From the NCBI GenBank assembly GCA_016284295.1, contig JAEEOP010000038.1, positions 37,636 through 101,635 of the forward strand: a stretch of DNA of 64,000 bases. Reading direction: 5' to 3'. Positions 17,236 through 26,209 of this stretch are shown here, piece by piece. The stretch comes from Methanomassiliicoccaceae archaeon (lineage in GTDB: Archaea > Thermoplasmatota > Thermoplasmata > Methanomassiliicoccales > Methanomethylophilaceae). Every line of letters starts with the position of its first letter. Within the stretch, counting starts at the first letter, position 1. The position numbers were made by a program, and so were the translations under genes. The notes below the pieces were generated by a model. The model saw nothing but the letters and a program-made list of their open reading frames with translations, searched no databases and was not told where the DNA came from.

Positions 17236-18678
17236 TTGAAGCAAGCCCTCTGGTCCGGCAGGTTCAAAGACAAGATGGACGACTCCACGCTGGACTTCAC
17301 ATCCTCCCTGGATGTGGATTCCAGGATGGCGTTCTACGACGTCATGGGTTCGCTGGCGCACGTCAACATGCTCAAGGCATGCTCGATCCTGCCCGCGGAC
17401 GACGTCGACAGCATCATCAAGGGTCTGAAGGACATCCTCAGGGAGATCGAGGACGGGACCTTCGAGCTCGACTTCAAGCTCGAGGACATCCACACGAACA
17501 TCGAGTTCTCCCTGACGGAGAGGATCGGACCGGCGGGTGGCAAACTGCACACAGGCAGGAGCAGGAACGACCAGGTCGCCGTGGACTTCAGGATGTACCT
17601 GAGGGACAAGGCCCTGGCCGCCTGCACCGCCATCGAAGGGCTGATAACCAGCCTGCTGAAGATCGCAGAAGAGAATCCGGACACCATCATGCCCGGATTC
17701 ACCCACATGCAGCATGCGCAGCCGGTCACGCTGGCGCAGCACATGCTTGCATACGTATTCAAATTCACGAGGGACACCGACAGGTTCCTCGACGCTTTCC
17801 AGAGGATGAACAAGTGCCCTCTGGGGTCCGCAGCCCTCGCCGGCACCACCTATCCCATCGACAGGTTCATGACCGCCCAGGCGCTGGGATTCAAAGAGCC
17901 CACGGAGAACTCCATGGACTCGGTGAGCGACAGGGACTTCGTCAACGAGCTCGCGTTCTGCGCCGCACAGACGCAGCTGCACCTGTCGTCGCTGTGCGAG
18001 GAGCTGGTCCTCTGGTCGTCCCAGGAGTTCGCGTTCATAGAAATGGACGACAAGTACACCACCGGATCGTCCATCATGCCCCAGAAGAAGAATCCGGACA
18101 TAGCGGAGCTCGTCAGAGGGAAGACCGGAAGTGTCGTCGGCTCGCTCATGACCATGATCGTCCTCACCAAGGGCCTCCCGCTCACGTACAACCGCGACCT
18201 GCAGGAGGACAAGAGGCCGGTCATGGATTCCATGGACACGGTCATCAGGTGCCTTCAGATAATGGCGAAGGTCATCGCCACCACCACGTTCAAGAAGGAC
18301 AGGATGCTGGAGGTCACCAGCAGGGGGCAGATCAACGCCACGGACCTTGCGGACTACCTGGTCACCAAGGACATACCCTTCCGTGAGGCCCACGCCATCG
18401 TAGGCGCAGCCGTAAGGGAGAGCATAGAGTCCGGCGTGAACCTGGAGGACATGCCCCTGGAGAAGCTCAAGACGTTCTCCGACAGGATCGAATCCGACGT
18501 GTACGACTTCATCCCCGTATCCAGATGCGCCGAGAGGAGGGAATCCTACGGCGGAACGGCACCTTCATCCACGGACATCCAGATGTCCAAGGCAATCGAA
18601 CAGCTGATGCTCCATGAGGACGTCATCCGTCAGGAGACACAGCTCATCGAGGGATGCTGGAAAGACCTCCTGGAGTGA
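17236..18678 (+). CDS. argH: Argininosuccinate lyase
   Basis: A 480-residue fumarase-superfamily lyase producing arginine and fumarate. The family signature GSSIMPQKKNPD is present, as are TGRSRNDQVAVDFR and GFTHMQHAQPVT. I start it at TTG 17236 because the conserved N-terminal LWSGRF begins four codons later and the first ATG lies inside the conserved region. It is 4 nt downstream of argG, so the two are co-transcribed. Confidence 0.95.
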   Translation: MKQALWSGRFKDKMDDSTLDFTSSLDVDSRMAFYDVMGSLAHVNMLKACSILPADDVDSIIKGLKDILREIEDGTFELDFKLEDIHTNIEFSLTERIGPAGGKLHTGRSRNDQVAVDFRMYLRDKALAACTAIEGLITSLLKIAEENPDTIMPGFTHMQHAQPVTLAQHMLAYVFKFTRDTDRFLDAFQRMNKCPLGSAALAGTTYPIDRFMTAQALGFKEPTENSMDSVSDRDFVNELAFCAAQTQLHLSSLCEELVLWSSQEFAFIEMDDKYTTGSSIMPQKKNPDIAELVRGKTGSVVGSLMTMIVLTKGLPLTYNRDLQEDKRPVMDSMDTVIRCLQIMAKVIATTTFKKDRMLEVTSRGQINATDLADYLVTKDIPFREAHAIVGAAVRESIESGVNLEDMPLEKLKTFSDRIESDVYDFIPVSRCAERRESYGGTAPSSTDIQMSKAIEQLMLHEDVIRQETQLIEGCWKDLLE

Positions 18679-18920
18679 ACCACCTCGCCGCGGTAACGTA
18701 CACTTTTTCGAAAGGCCCGCTTACGAGAACTGCCATTTTGGTCTTTCTCGCCTGTGACGGCCCCAGCGACATCCGACCCCGCACTTATCGCGGCCCATTG
18801 TTATCGAACAAATTGTATGCTTTTTGACTATTAGTAACACGAATAATTTTTTATTGCTATTCATGGATGCATGCGACAACTCAGTTCCGTCCTCGGATGA
18901 AAAGAAAAGGAGAGAATCGC
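18679..18920 (+). promoter_or_regulatory. Leader and promoter of the fourth importer operon
   Basis: A 242-nt gap without a supported gene. It becomes AT-rich towards its end, with TTTTTTATTG at about 18848-18857 as the best TATA-like box, giving a leader of about 40 nt. AAAGGAGAG at 18906-18914 is the ribosome site that decides the TTG start at 18921. Confidence 0.5.
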
Positions 18921-20300
18921 TTGGATAAGAAAACAATGACCATCATAGCTGTGGTGGCAATCGTGGCAATAGTTATTGTGGCGGTCGCTGTAGTCTCGAT
19001 GAACCCGCAGAAGGACACCTCGAAATCTGATGTCAGATATGCGCTTCAGGTAATGGGGAATGCCGATGAGGACACGACCATCACCAGCAAAGATGTGACA
19101 ATCATCGAAGAAATAATCGCAGGTAGTCTGAGCTTCAAGGACTACCCGTACGCTGACGCCAACAACGACGGCAAAGTCGATAAGGCGGACGTGGATCTCA
19201 TGAAGAATATCATGGAAAGGAAGAACGGTACCAAAATGTATGTCGTAAACGTGGACGTCTCCTCCGCCGACCAGTCGAAATATGTGAGCGAGGTCACTTA
19301 CCCTCTCAGCAAGATAGTGCCTTACGGCGTGAACATTGTCGAACCCATCGTCGCCATAGATGGCGGCAAGAACGTGGCCGGATACTTCGCGAAGGGATAC
19401 CCCGTTCAGGAGGCATCGATGATGGGCGAGGACCTGAAAGGAGGGTCCAGATCCATCGGGGATGCGGCATGGAAGAACTTCTTGACACTAGACTCAAAGG
19501 TACATGTGGATGCATTCGTCATCTCGTACGACAACAGGGCTCAGCTCCTCGATACCTACGTTGATGATCTCGTCGCAGCAAGTATCCCCCTCATCTGCTA
19601 CGCAGCGGCCAACCCCGACGGGGAGGTCACCGCCGCCTTGACCATCGGATTCCTGATGGGAGGCGAAAGCGAGAAACTCGGAAAGAAGTACGCAGACATC
19701 TACGAGAACGTCCTCGACAAGGTGGACACCGTGACTAAGAAGAAAGCCGAGGCGGACATGAGCAACTACTTGTCCATGATCATGTACTCGTCGATCTGCC
19801 AGAACGACTCCACATACAACAACACCGGGGCCGCGGCAGGAGGGATCCCCTACTACAAGGTCGACAGCGATTTCGCACAGCTCTACAAAGGAACCGGATC
19901 CACGGCCCTTTCGACCGTCGAGGGATTGTCGAACATCCATGCAGACAAGGTCCTCAACTACAGGTCGATCGACCAGATCACCTCCTCGTCCGTCGTCAAG
20001 AAAGAGATCATTGAGACCTGGGAACATGAGAACAGCAAGAAGATCAGCGCCAAGATGCTCTTCGAGCATGCCGACTTCGACAACGATGACTTCTACTTCA
20101 TCAACAACGTCCTGGCTTCCCCCATCAAGGTAGCCTATTCGGCACATATCCTGTACTCCGACTCCCTCTCCAAGGAGTGGGCGAATTCGATACTCCAGGA
20201 GTTCATCGATTCGGGATTCACATCCTACAAGGGCAAGACCATTACCGAGAACTTCATCACGATCTTCAACTACCAGGACTACTTGGATGCAAAGGCCTGA
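18921..20300 (+). CDS. Dockerin-domain ABC substrate-binding protein
   Basis: A 459-residue exported binding protein that aligns end to end with the one at 617-1987, including DLKGSSRTISDAAW versus DLKGGSRSIGDAAW. The start is TTG 18921, giving MDKK as in the paralogue, with GGAGAG 6 nt upstream; the in-frame ATG further up lies before that ribosome site. A signal-anchor (residues about 8-28) is followed by a dockerin-like pair of calcium loops, the second canonical (ADANNDGKVDKAD), and an iron/cobalamin-type binding domain. Two permeases and an ATPase follow on the same strand. Ligand unknown. Confidence 0.86.
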   Translation: MDKKTMTIIAVVAIVAIVIVAVAVVSMNPQKDTSKSDVRYALQVMGNADEDTTITSKDVTIIEEIIAGSLSFKDYPYADANNDGKVDKADVDLMKNIMERKNGTKMYVVNVDVSSADQSKYVSEVTYPLSKIVPYGVNIVEPIVAIDGGKNVAGYFAKGYPVQEASMMGEDLKGGSRSIGDAAWKNFLTLDSKVHVDAFVISYDNRAQLLDTYVDDLVAASIPLICYAAANPDGEVTAALTIGFLMGGESEKLGKKYADIYENVLDKVDTVTKKKAEADMSNYLSMIMYSSICQNDSTYNNTGAAAGGIPYYKVDSDFAQLYKGTGSTALSTVEGLSNIHADKVLNYRSIDQITSSSVVKKEIIETWEHENSKKISAKMLFEHADFDNDDFYFINNVLASPIKVAYSAHILYSDSLSKEWANSILQEFIDSGFTSYKGKTITENFITIFNYQDYLDAKA

Positions 20301-20307
20301 ATGAAAT

Positions 20308-20324
20308 GAGGGGCATCGCCCCTC
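20308..20324 (+). terminator. Stem-loop between binding protein and permease genes
   Basis: GAGGGGC and GCCCCTC pair perfectly around an ATC loop, 7 nt after the binding protein stop, followed by GCCCTTTCCT. Same arms as the hairpin at 591-608 in the paralogous operon. Probably lowers or stabilises transcript passing into the permease genes. Confidence 0.55.
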
Positions 20325-20337
20325 GCCCTTTCCTATC

Positions 20338-21432
20338 ATGAGCGAAATAGTGATCACCCGGACCAGGGAGCAACTCAAGAGGGAGTACTACAAAGCGCTC
20401 TCCAGGAAGCTCATACTCCTTACGGTCTGCATCACCGGGATACTCCTCTTCATAGGGCTGTTCTCCCTTTCAGTGTTCGATTCCATCTCACTCGGCGAAA
20501 CGTACGAGATAATATGGAACCACATAGTCGGGAACAACGATTACGAACCGAGGAGCCTCGAATGGTGGGCTGACCGTTACATCTGGAACAGATCCATCCC
20601 GCATATCCTTGTGGCGATCATCGCAGGATGCTGCCTATCCATATGCGGAGCGCTCATGCAATCATTGATGTCCAATCCTTTGGCCGATCCGTACACAACG
20701 GGCATTTCCTCCGGTGCCTGCTTCGGCGCCGTCACCGCCATTATCGCGGGAATCACCTTCAGTTCCATCACAGGGGAGATGGGGATAGTAACCAACGCTT
20801 TCATTGGTGCGATGATACCCGCCCTGATCATCATCCTGATATCTGCTCGCATACGCATGACACCTGCGACGATCATCCTGATTGGAACCGGGATCTCGTA
20901 TTTCTTCAATTCGATGGTGACGTATCTGATGATATCCACGGATGCGGACACTCTGAAAACGGCATACATTTGGCAGGTAGGGAGCCTTGACGGGATGACT
21001 TGGGCTTCCGTGCCGCTCATGTTCACAGTCACCCTCGTAGGTTCCATCCTGGTGCTGCTCTCGTGGAGGCAGCTGAACCTCATGTCCTTGGGGGAAGAGA
21101 GCGCGGTGAGCCTGGGTCTGGACGTCCAGAAGTTCAGGATCCTCTGTCTAATCCTCATGTCCCTCATGACCGCCGGGGTGGTGACCTACGTCGGCATCAT
21201 AGGATTTGTCGGCCTGGTAGCACCGCATATCGTGAGGCTGGTGATCGGAGGGGACAACAAGTACGTCATACCTCTGTCAATGGCTGTGGGAACCCTGCTG
21301 CTCCTGTTCGCCGATTATGTGGCAATACAATTCGCTAATCTGCCGGTGGGGGTGGTCATGAGCCTCATCGGAAGCCCGGTGTTCCTCATACTGATCCTCT
21401 ACAACCACAAGAGCAGGGGGGTGCTGTATTGA
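20338..21432 (+). CDS. FecCD-family permease, first subunit
   Basis: A 364-residue permease, close paralogue of the truncated one at 1-569. It has the external loop EPRSLEWWADRYIWN between the first helices, then MQSLMSNPLADPYTTGISSG and the ATPase-coupling segment GFVGLVAPHIVRLV. Its stop overlaps the TTG start of the next permease by 4 nt, so the two are translationally coupled and probably form a heterodimeric channel. Confidence 0.94.
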   Translation: MSEIVITRTREQLKREYYKALSRKLILLTVCITGILLFIGLFSLSVFDSISLGETYEIIWNHIVGNNDYEPRSLEWWADRYIWNRSIPHILVAIIAGCCLSICGALMQSLMSNPLADPYTTGISSGACFGAVTAIIAGITFSSITGEMGIVTNAFIGAMIPALIIILISARIRMTPATIILIGTGISYFFNSMVTYLMISTDADTLKTAYIWQVGSLDGMTWASVPLMFTVTLVGSILVLLSWRQLNLMSLGEESAVSLGLDVQKFRILCLILMSLMTAGVVTYVGIIGFVGLVAPHIVRLVIGGDNKYVIPLSMAVGTLLLLFADYVAIQFANLPVGVVMSLIGSPVFLILILYNHKSRGVLY

Positions 21433-22490
21433 ACAGGATCGAAGAGGCGAAGAAGGAGTACAAGGCAGCAGAACGTAAGAAACTGATGCTGATCTTGGTG
21501 TTCGTCGTGCTCGTGGCGATAACCGTACCCATCACGCTCGGGTTCGGCGTCTACAAGATAAGCCTGGTCGACTCCATAATCACCTTCATCCAGCATATCA
21601 CAGGCAACATCACCAACCCGAAGGCGGACACCTTCATCTGGAATGTGCGCCTCCCGCGTGCTCTGGGGGCGATTACCATCGGAGCCGGGCTCTCCGTGGC
21701 CGGGGCGGTGATGCAGAACGATTTCAAGAACCCCTTGGCCGAACCCTACACCATGGGGATATCCTCCGGAGCGTTCTTCGGAGTCGTCATTGTCATCGTA
21801 TCCGGGGCATGCATCATCCCGGGGCTTACCGGACAGTCAGCCTACATGGTCAACGCATTCGTCTTCTCGATCATACCCATCGTGCTGATCCTATTGGTAG
21901 CCAAATTCAGAAAGGTCACGCCTGTGGCCATGATATTGATAGGGATAGCGGTCATGTTCCTGTTCAACTCCATATCCCAGGTCATGCTCCTGGCATCCAC
22001 GGCCGAGAACCTGGCAGATGCCTACAGCTGGAGAGTCGGGAACACATCCAGGATAGGCTGGTCCGAGCTTCCGCTTCTCATAGCGGTCACCGTCGTGGCC
22101 ATCTGTCTGGTTTGGACCCTCTCCAGGAAACTGGACGTAATGTATGCCGGCGACCGCGGGGCCCAATCCCTGGGAATCAGGCCCAACAGGCTCAGGATAG
22201 CCTCCATGACGATCGTCTCGCTGATGACCGCCGCCATCGTATCCGTATCGGGAACGATAGGGTTCATAGGGCTTGTCGGCCCCCACATAGCAAGGATGTT
22301 CGTGGGATCGAACAACAAATACCTGATACCGGCATCCGCTGCATTCGGAGCACTGTTCATCGCAGTCACGGACACCATCGCCAAAGTGACCGGCCCGGAC
22401 GGGCTCCCAGTCGGGGTCATCAGCTCGCTCGTAGGCGGACCCCTGTTCGTATACATCCTGATAAAATGCAGGAGCAAGGTGTGGATGTGA
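21429..22490 (+). CDS. FecCD-family permease, second subunit
   Basis: A 353-residue permease starting with TTG inside the TATTGA stop overlap of the previous gene. Family features are MQNDFKNPLAEPYTMGISSG and GFIGLVGPHIARMF. Unlike its partner it lacks the long external loop after the first helix. It is followed after 2 nt by a 35-codon gene and then the ATPase. Confidence 0.94.
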   Translation: MNRIEEAKKEYKAAERKKLMLILVFVVLVAITVPITLGFGVYKISLVDSIITFIQHITGNITNPKADTFIWNVRLPRALGAITIGAGLSVAGAVMQNDFKNPLAEPYTMGISSGAFFGVVIVIVSGACIIPGLTGQSAYMVNAFVFSIIPIVLILLVAKFRKVTPVAMILIGIAVMFLFNSISQVMLLASTAENLADAYSWRVGNTSRIGWSELPLLIAVTVVAICLVWTLSRKLDVMYAGDRGAQSLGIRPNRLRIASMTIVSLMTAAIVSVSGTIGFIGLVGPHIARMFVGSNNKYLIPASAAFGALFIAVTDTIAKVTGPDGLPVGVISSLVGGPLFVYILIKCRSKVWM

Positions 22491-22492
22491 AC

Positions 22493-22600
22493 ATGTGCAC
22501 ACAGAAGACGATCGATGGAGCGGTTGCATGTCCGATACAGTCGAGAAACCTCTTTGCAATAGAATCAAACGACCCTGAGAACGTGGGTGAGGCAAGATGA
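22493..22600 (+). CDS. Small 35-residue protein inside the importer operon
   Basis: An open frame of 35 codons that I do not recognise. It begins 2 nt after the permease stop, has GGATGTGA just upstream of its ATG, and its TGA overlaps the ATG of the ATPase gene in an ATGA. Such exact packing is what real operon genes here show, and it explains the otherwise long gap. The product starts MCTQKTIDGAVAC, has two cysteines (residues 2 and 13) and no membrane segment. It could be a translation coupler for the ATPase or a microprotein subunit. Confidence 0.5.
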   Translation: MCTQKTIDGAVACPIQSRNLFAIESNDPENVGEAR

Positions 22601-23427
22601 TCATAGACATCCAAGGTTTGAAATTCGCATACACGAGCGTCCCCGTGCTCAATGAAGTCACGGTAACGATCGAGGGACCGAAGTTCGTCTCGATATTGGG
22701 GCCCAACGGAGTGGGTAAATCGACACTCATCCACTGCATAAACAAGATCCTCCAACCCACCGGCGGAACGGTGATGATAGACGGGGAGAGCGTCACGGAC
22801 ATCACCGTCAAGGAGATGGCGAAGATCGTGGGATACGTCCCCTACTCCGCAAACGATTCCTTCCCCCTGTCCGTTGTGGATACCGTCCTTATGGGGAGAC
22901 ATCCCCACAGCACCAGGAAATCGCTCGATTCAGATCTGGATGTCGTATACGAGGTGCTGGATAAGCTCGGCATATTGGATCTGGCCATGCGCCCGTTCAA
23001 CGAGCTGTCTGCTGGACAGCATCAGAAGGTTATGCTCGCAAGAGGTCTGGCACAGGAGCCGCGGATTCTCCTGCTGGACGAACCCACGTCGAATCTGGAT
23101 GTCCGTCACCAACTCGATGTGGCCAAGATGTTGAAGGCCCTGTCCCGCGAAAAGGACATCCTAGTCATCATGATATGCCATGACATCAACATCGCGGCGA
23201 AATACTCTGATGAGATAATCCTCCTCAGCAGAGGTACGATCTACTCCACCGGCGTTCCGAAAGAGGTCATCACGGAGAAGAGCCTAAGGGAGGTGTACGG
23301 AGTGAAATCTGTGATCATCGATGACGACGGCTCCCCTCACGTGATCCTGAAGGATTCCATCTCGGAAGCGGAGACTGAGGAGGGCCCCGTGAGAATCGCC
23401 GTCGACAGGGAAGGACAGATAATCTGA
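22597..23427 (+). CDS. FecE-type ABC importer ATPase
   Basis: A 276-residue nucleotide-binding subunit closely related to the one at 8480-9301. Walker A GPNGVGKST at 35-43, signature LSAGQHQK at 137-144 (Ala replacing the usual Gly), Walker B ILLLDEP at 157-163 and switch histidine in MICHDIN. GGTGAGGC precedes the ATG. Last gene of the operon started by the dockerin binding protein at 18921. Confidence 0.95.
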   Translation: MIIDIQGLKFAYTSVPVLNEVTVTIEGPKFVSILGPNGVGKSTLIHCINKILQPTGGTVMIDGESVTDITVKEMAKIVGYVPYSANDSFPLSVVDTVLMGRHPHSTRKSLDSDLDVVYEVLDKLGILDLAMRPFNELSAGQHQKVMLARGLAQEPRILLLDEPTSNLDVRHQLDVAKMLKALSREKDILVIMICHDINIAAKYSDEIILLSRGTIYSTGVPKEVITEKSLREVYGVKSVIIDDDGSPHVILKDSISEAETEEGPVRIAVDREGQII

Positions 23428-23472
23428 GCCCAGCCAGCATCAGATCCGTTGCTGAACGCGGACGGATTGCGG

Positions 23473-23838
23473 TCAGTCGTAGTCTACGCGATCGTTCTCC
23501 TTGATCTCGTACTTTATGCCCGCAGCGGTGAGCATCTCGCTGATCTTGTCAGCTATGGGCTTCAGTTCGGAGCTTTTGCTGTAGGTCTTAAGGTAGAATT
23601 CCTTGGAGTCCATGGGGAATACGAGCCTGATCTTACCCTTCCTGTTGTATCCCTCGGGCTTCCTGTTGAGTTCGAGATCGGTCATGTTGAGTTCGATCAG
23701 CATCTGAAGGAGTTCCTCTTCCTCGGGCATCTGGTCGATGGACTCCAGGAACATCTTCAGGATGTCGGGGAACACAGGGACCAGATCCTTGTAATCAGTC
23801 TTTCCTTTGAGCACAAAATGAATGCTGCTGACCTTCAT
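23473..23838 (-). CDS. Conserved hypothetical protein, 121 residues
   Basis: I do not recognise this soluble protein. It is rich in charged residues, has a strand-helix beginning (MKVSSIHFVLKGK), a helical acidic middle (MPEEEELLQMLIELNM) and a C-terminal helix. No cysteine pair, membrane segment or known motif is visible. AAGGAGCACC before the ATG at 23838 supports the start. It sits alone between convergent importer genes and divergent thiDN. Confidence 0.7.
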   Translation of the reverse strand: MKVSSIHFVLKGKTDYKDLVPVFPDILKMFLESIDQMPEEEELLQMLIELNMTDLELNRKPEGYNRKGKIRLVFPMDSKEFYLKTYSKSSELKPIADKISEMLTAAGIKYEIKENDRVDYD

Positions 23839-24003
23839 CGGTGCTCCTTAGTAAAAATTCGTTATATAAACTGTTCCTCGGGGCGAAACCATCGCTGGAT
23901 GAACGGCTCCCTGGACCGGCATCAGGCCCTTGAATGCGTGCGGAATGATGGTCACTTCTGAACAACCATCACTTTATAATGTACTTATTATTAGAAGAGA
24001 GCA

Positions 24004-25290
24004 ATGAGAACAGCTCTTACAGTGGCAGGTTCCGACTCCATAGGGGGCGCAGGTATCCAGGTGGATATCAAGGCCATGTCCGTGGTCGGCGTCCACGCCA
24101 CATCCGTTATCACCGCCGTCACGGCCCAGAACACGCAGGGAGTCGACGGCATCTTCCCCATGCCTGAGGAATTCATCCAGGCCCAGCTCGAAGCGGTGTT
24201 GAAGGACTGCGACATCAAAGCGGTCAAAACCGGTATGCTCTACAGTTCCGATATAGTGGAGACCGTAGCGGACATCCTCGAGGACCATGACGTCCCCCTT
24301 ATCGTCGATCCGGTCATGATCTCGGGCACAGGATGCTCGCTCTGCGAGGATGATTTCGTCAGGTCGTTGAAGAGGAAACTGCTTCCCATATGCGAACTGG
24401 TCACCCCCAACAGGTATGAGGCGGAGGTCCTGGCCGGCATGAAGATCAGAGACGAGGACGACATAACCCTCGCCTGCGAACTCATAGGCAAGCAGGGATC
24501 GTCCGTGCTCCTGAAAGGAGGGCACATGAAAGGCCCCAAGGTGGTGGACTACCTCTACCTGTCATCCGAGTTCAACAAGCTGGAGTATCCCCGTCTGCAG
24601 AAGGCAGGACACGGCAGCGGATGCTGCCTCTCGGCGTTCATCACGGCGAATATGGCCAAGGGCCTCGACATCGTCAACGCGGTGATGAAGTCCAGGGACC
24701 TCATCCAGGAGTCCATCGCCACACAGTACGCGATCGGACACGGCGACGTCGTGGTCAACCCCATGGTGAAGATGAAAGGGGAATCCGACAAGTTCGGAGT
24801 CCTTGATGCGCTGGACAACGCGGCCAACAAGATCGTTGACATCGTTCCCGACGAGTTCGTCCCCAAATCCGGGATGAACATCGCCTACGCCCTGAAGGAC
24901 GCCGCGGGACCCGAGGAGATGGCCGCCATCGACAAGAGGATGACCGTCCACAACGGTATCCTCAGGAAGAACGGCCAGGCTAAGTTCGGAGCCGCCGAGC
25001 ACCTGTCCTACGTCCTGATGGAGCTGATGAAGCACGACCCCGGATGCAGATGCATCATGAGCCTCGCCTACAGGAACGACATCATGGATGTGATGGAGGA
25101 GGTGGGCATGACCGCGGTCACCGTCGAGATGGCCAAGGACAAGATCGCGGAGGCCACCGCCAAGGCGATAGAGAAGGCCAATGGCATCCCGGACGCGATA
25201 GTCGACAAGGCCGGCAGGAAGGAGAGGATCATCAGGATCACAGCGAAGGATCCTGAGGAGATGCTGTCCAAATTGGAGAACATCCTGTGA
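24004..25290 (+). CDS. thiD: HMP(-P) kinase fused to ThiN domain
   Basis: A 428-residue two-domain thiamine protein. Residues 1-260 are hydroxymethylpyrimidine (phosphate) kinase with [35 protein letters not shown] and the anion-hole segment [11 protein letters not shown]. Residues about 265-428 are a ThiN domain, which in many archaea makes thiamine phosphate. In this ThiN the usual FGASRH-like segment reads [10 protein letters not shown] and the region that is normally arginine-rich is altered, so activity is doubtful, especially since a separate thiE exists at 29885. A TATA box CTTTATAATG is about 27 nt before the start. Confidence 0.92.
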   Translation: MRTALTVAGSDSIGGAGIQVDIKAMSVVGVHATSVITAVTAQNTQGVDGIFPMPEEFIQAQLEAVLKDCDIKAVKTGMLYSSDIVETVADILEDHDVPLIVDPVMISGTGCSLCEDDFVRSLKRKLLPICELVTPNRYEAEVLAGMKIRDEDDITLACELIGKQGSSVLLKGGHMKGPKVVDYLYLSSEFNKLEYPRLQKAGHGSGCCLSAFITANMAKGLDIVNAVMKSRDLIQESIATQYAIGHGDVVVNPMVKMKGESDKFGVLDALDNAANKIVDIVPDEFVPKSGMNIAYALKDAAGPEEMAAIDKRMTVHNGILRKNGQAKFGAAEHLSYVLMELMKHDPGCRCIMSLAYRNDIMDVMEEVGMTAVTVEMAKDKIAEATAKAIEKANGIPDAIVDKAGRKERIIRITAKDPEEMLSKLENIL

Positions 25291-25333
25291 TGGATGTATC
25301 GTACATCTTATTAACAGCATTTATCATCCCCCG

Positions 25334-26209
25334 ATGGAAGATACAATGGCTGAAGATGGCGAAGGCATCATACGCGCCCAGGGCCTCGTGAAGAGGTTCG
25401 GCAAGCTCACTGCGGTCGATGGACTCGACATCTCCGTCAGCAAAGGCGAGATTTACGGATTCCTCGGACCCAACGGGGCCGGGAAGACAACGACCGTCCG
25501 CATGCTGACCACCATGGAGCTTCCCGACGAGGGAAGGGTCTGGATCGACGGTTACGACACCAAGACGGAATTCATCAAGGCCCGCAGATGCGTCGGCGTC
25601 ATCCAGCAGCAGAACAGCCTGGACAAGGACCTCACGGTCAGGGAGAACATCATCCACCACGCCCTGATGCAGAACCTCTCCCTGAAGGAGTCCAAGAAGC
25701 GCATGAAGGAGCTGAGCGACATCATGGAGCTCAACGACCGCATGGGATCCAAGGTCGAGACGCTGTCCGGAGGGTGGAAGAAGAGGGTGGCGATCGTCTG
25801 CTCCCTAATCCACAACCCCGACATCCTCTTCATGGACGAGCCCACCACTGGTCTGGATACCCAGTCCAGGAACCTCCTGTGGAAGATGATACGCAACATC
25901 AACAGGAAGGGCACGACCATATTCCTCACCACGCACTACATATTCGAGGCGGAATCCCTGTGCGACCGCGTGGGGATCATCAACAAGGGGAAGCTCATAG
26001 CCGAGGGCACCCCCGAGGAGCTGAAGGAGAGGGTCGGCAACTTCGCATTGGTGGCGACCGCTCCAGACGGTAACGAGTCCATAACGTACTACAAGGACAT
26101 GGACACGGCCAAGAAGGCCTCTCTGGACCTCCCGCATGACAACAGCATATCCATCCGTCCGACCAACCTGGAGGACGTGTTCCTGGAGCTCACTGGGAGG
26201 AAGATCTGA
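25334..26209 (+). CDS. ABC-2 type exporter ATPase (DrrA/CcmA-like)
   Basis: A 291-residue ATPase of the drug/lipid exporter type with a C-terminal extension. Walker A GPNGAGKTT, signature LSGGWKKR (variant of LSGGQ), Walker B ILFMDEP followed by TTGLD, and switch histidine in LTTHY. The C-terminal segment RPTNLEDVFLELTGR is typical of the DrrA group. Its stop overlaps the start of the membrane partner in TGATG. Substrate unknown. Confidence 0.94.
   Translation: MEDTMAEDGEGIIRAQGLVKRFGKLTAVDGLDISVSKGEIYGFLGPNGAGKTTTVRMLTTMELPDEGRVWIDGYDTKTEFIKARRCVGVIQQQNSLDKDLTVRENIIHHALMQNLSLKESKKRMKELSDIMELNDRMGSKVETLSGGWKKRVAIVCSLIHNPDILFMDEPTTGLDTQSRNLLWKMIRNINRKGTTIFLTTHYIFEAESLCDRVGIINKGKLIAEGTPEELKERVGNFALVATAPDGNESITYYKDMDTAKKASLDLPHDNSISIRPTNLEDVFLELTGRKI

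Noticed and set aside
2195..18840. Shared ATTAGTAA-type motif upstream of importer genes (near 2205, 6142 and 18829)
   Set aside because: Short, AT-rich, in different orientations and positions relative to the starts; likely chance.
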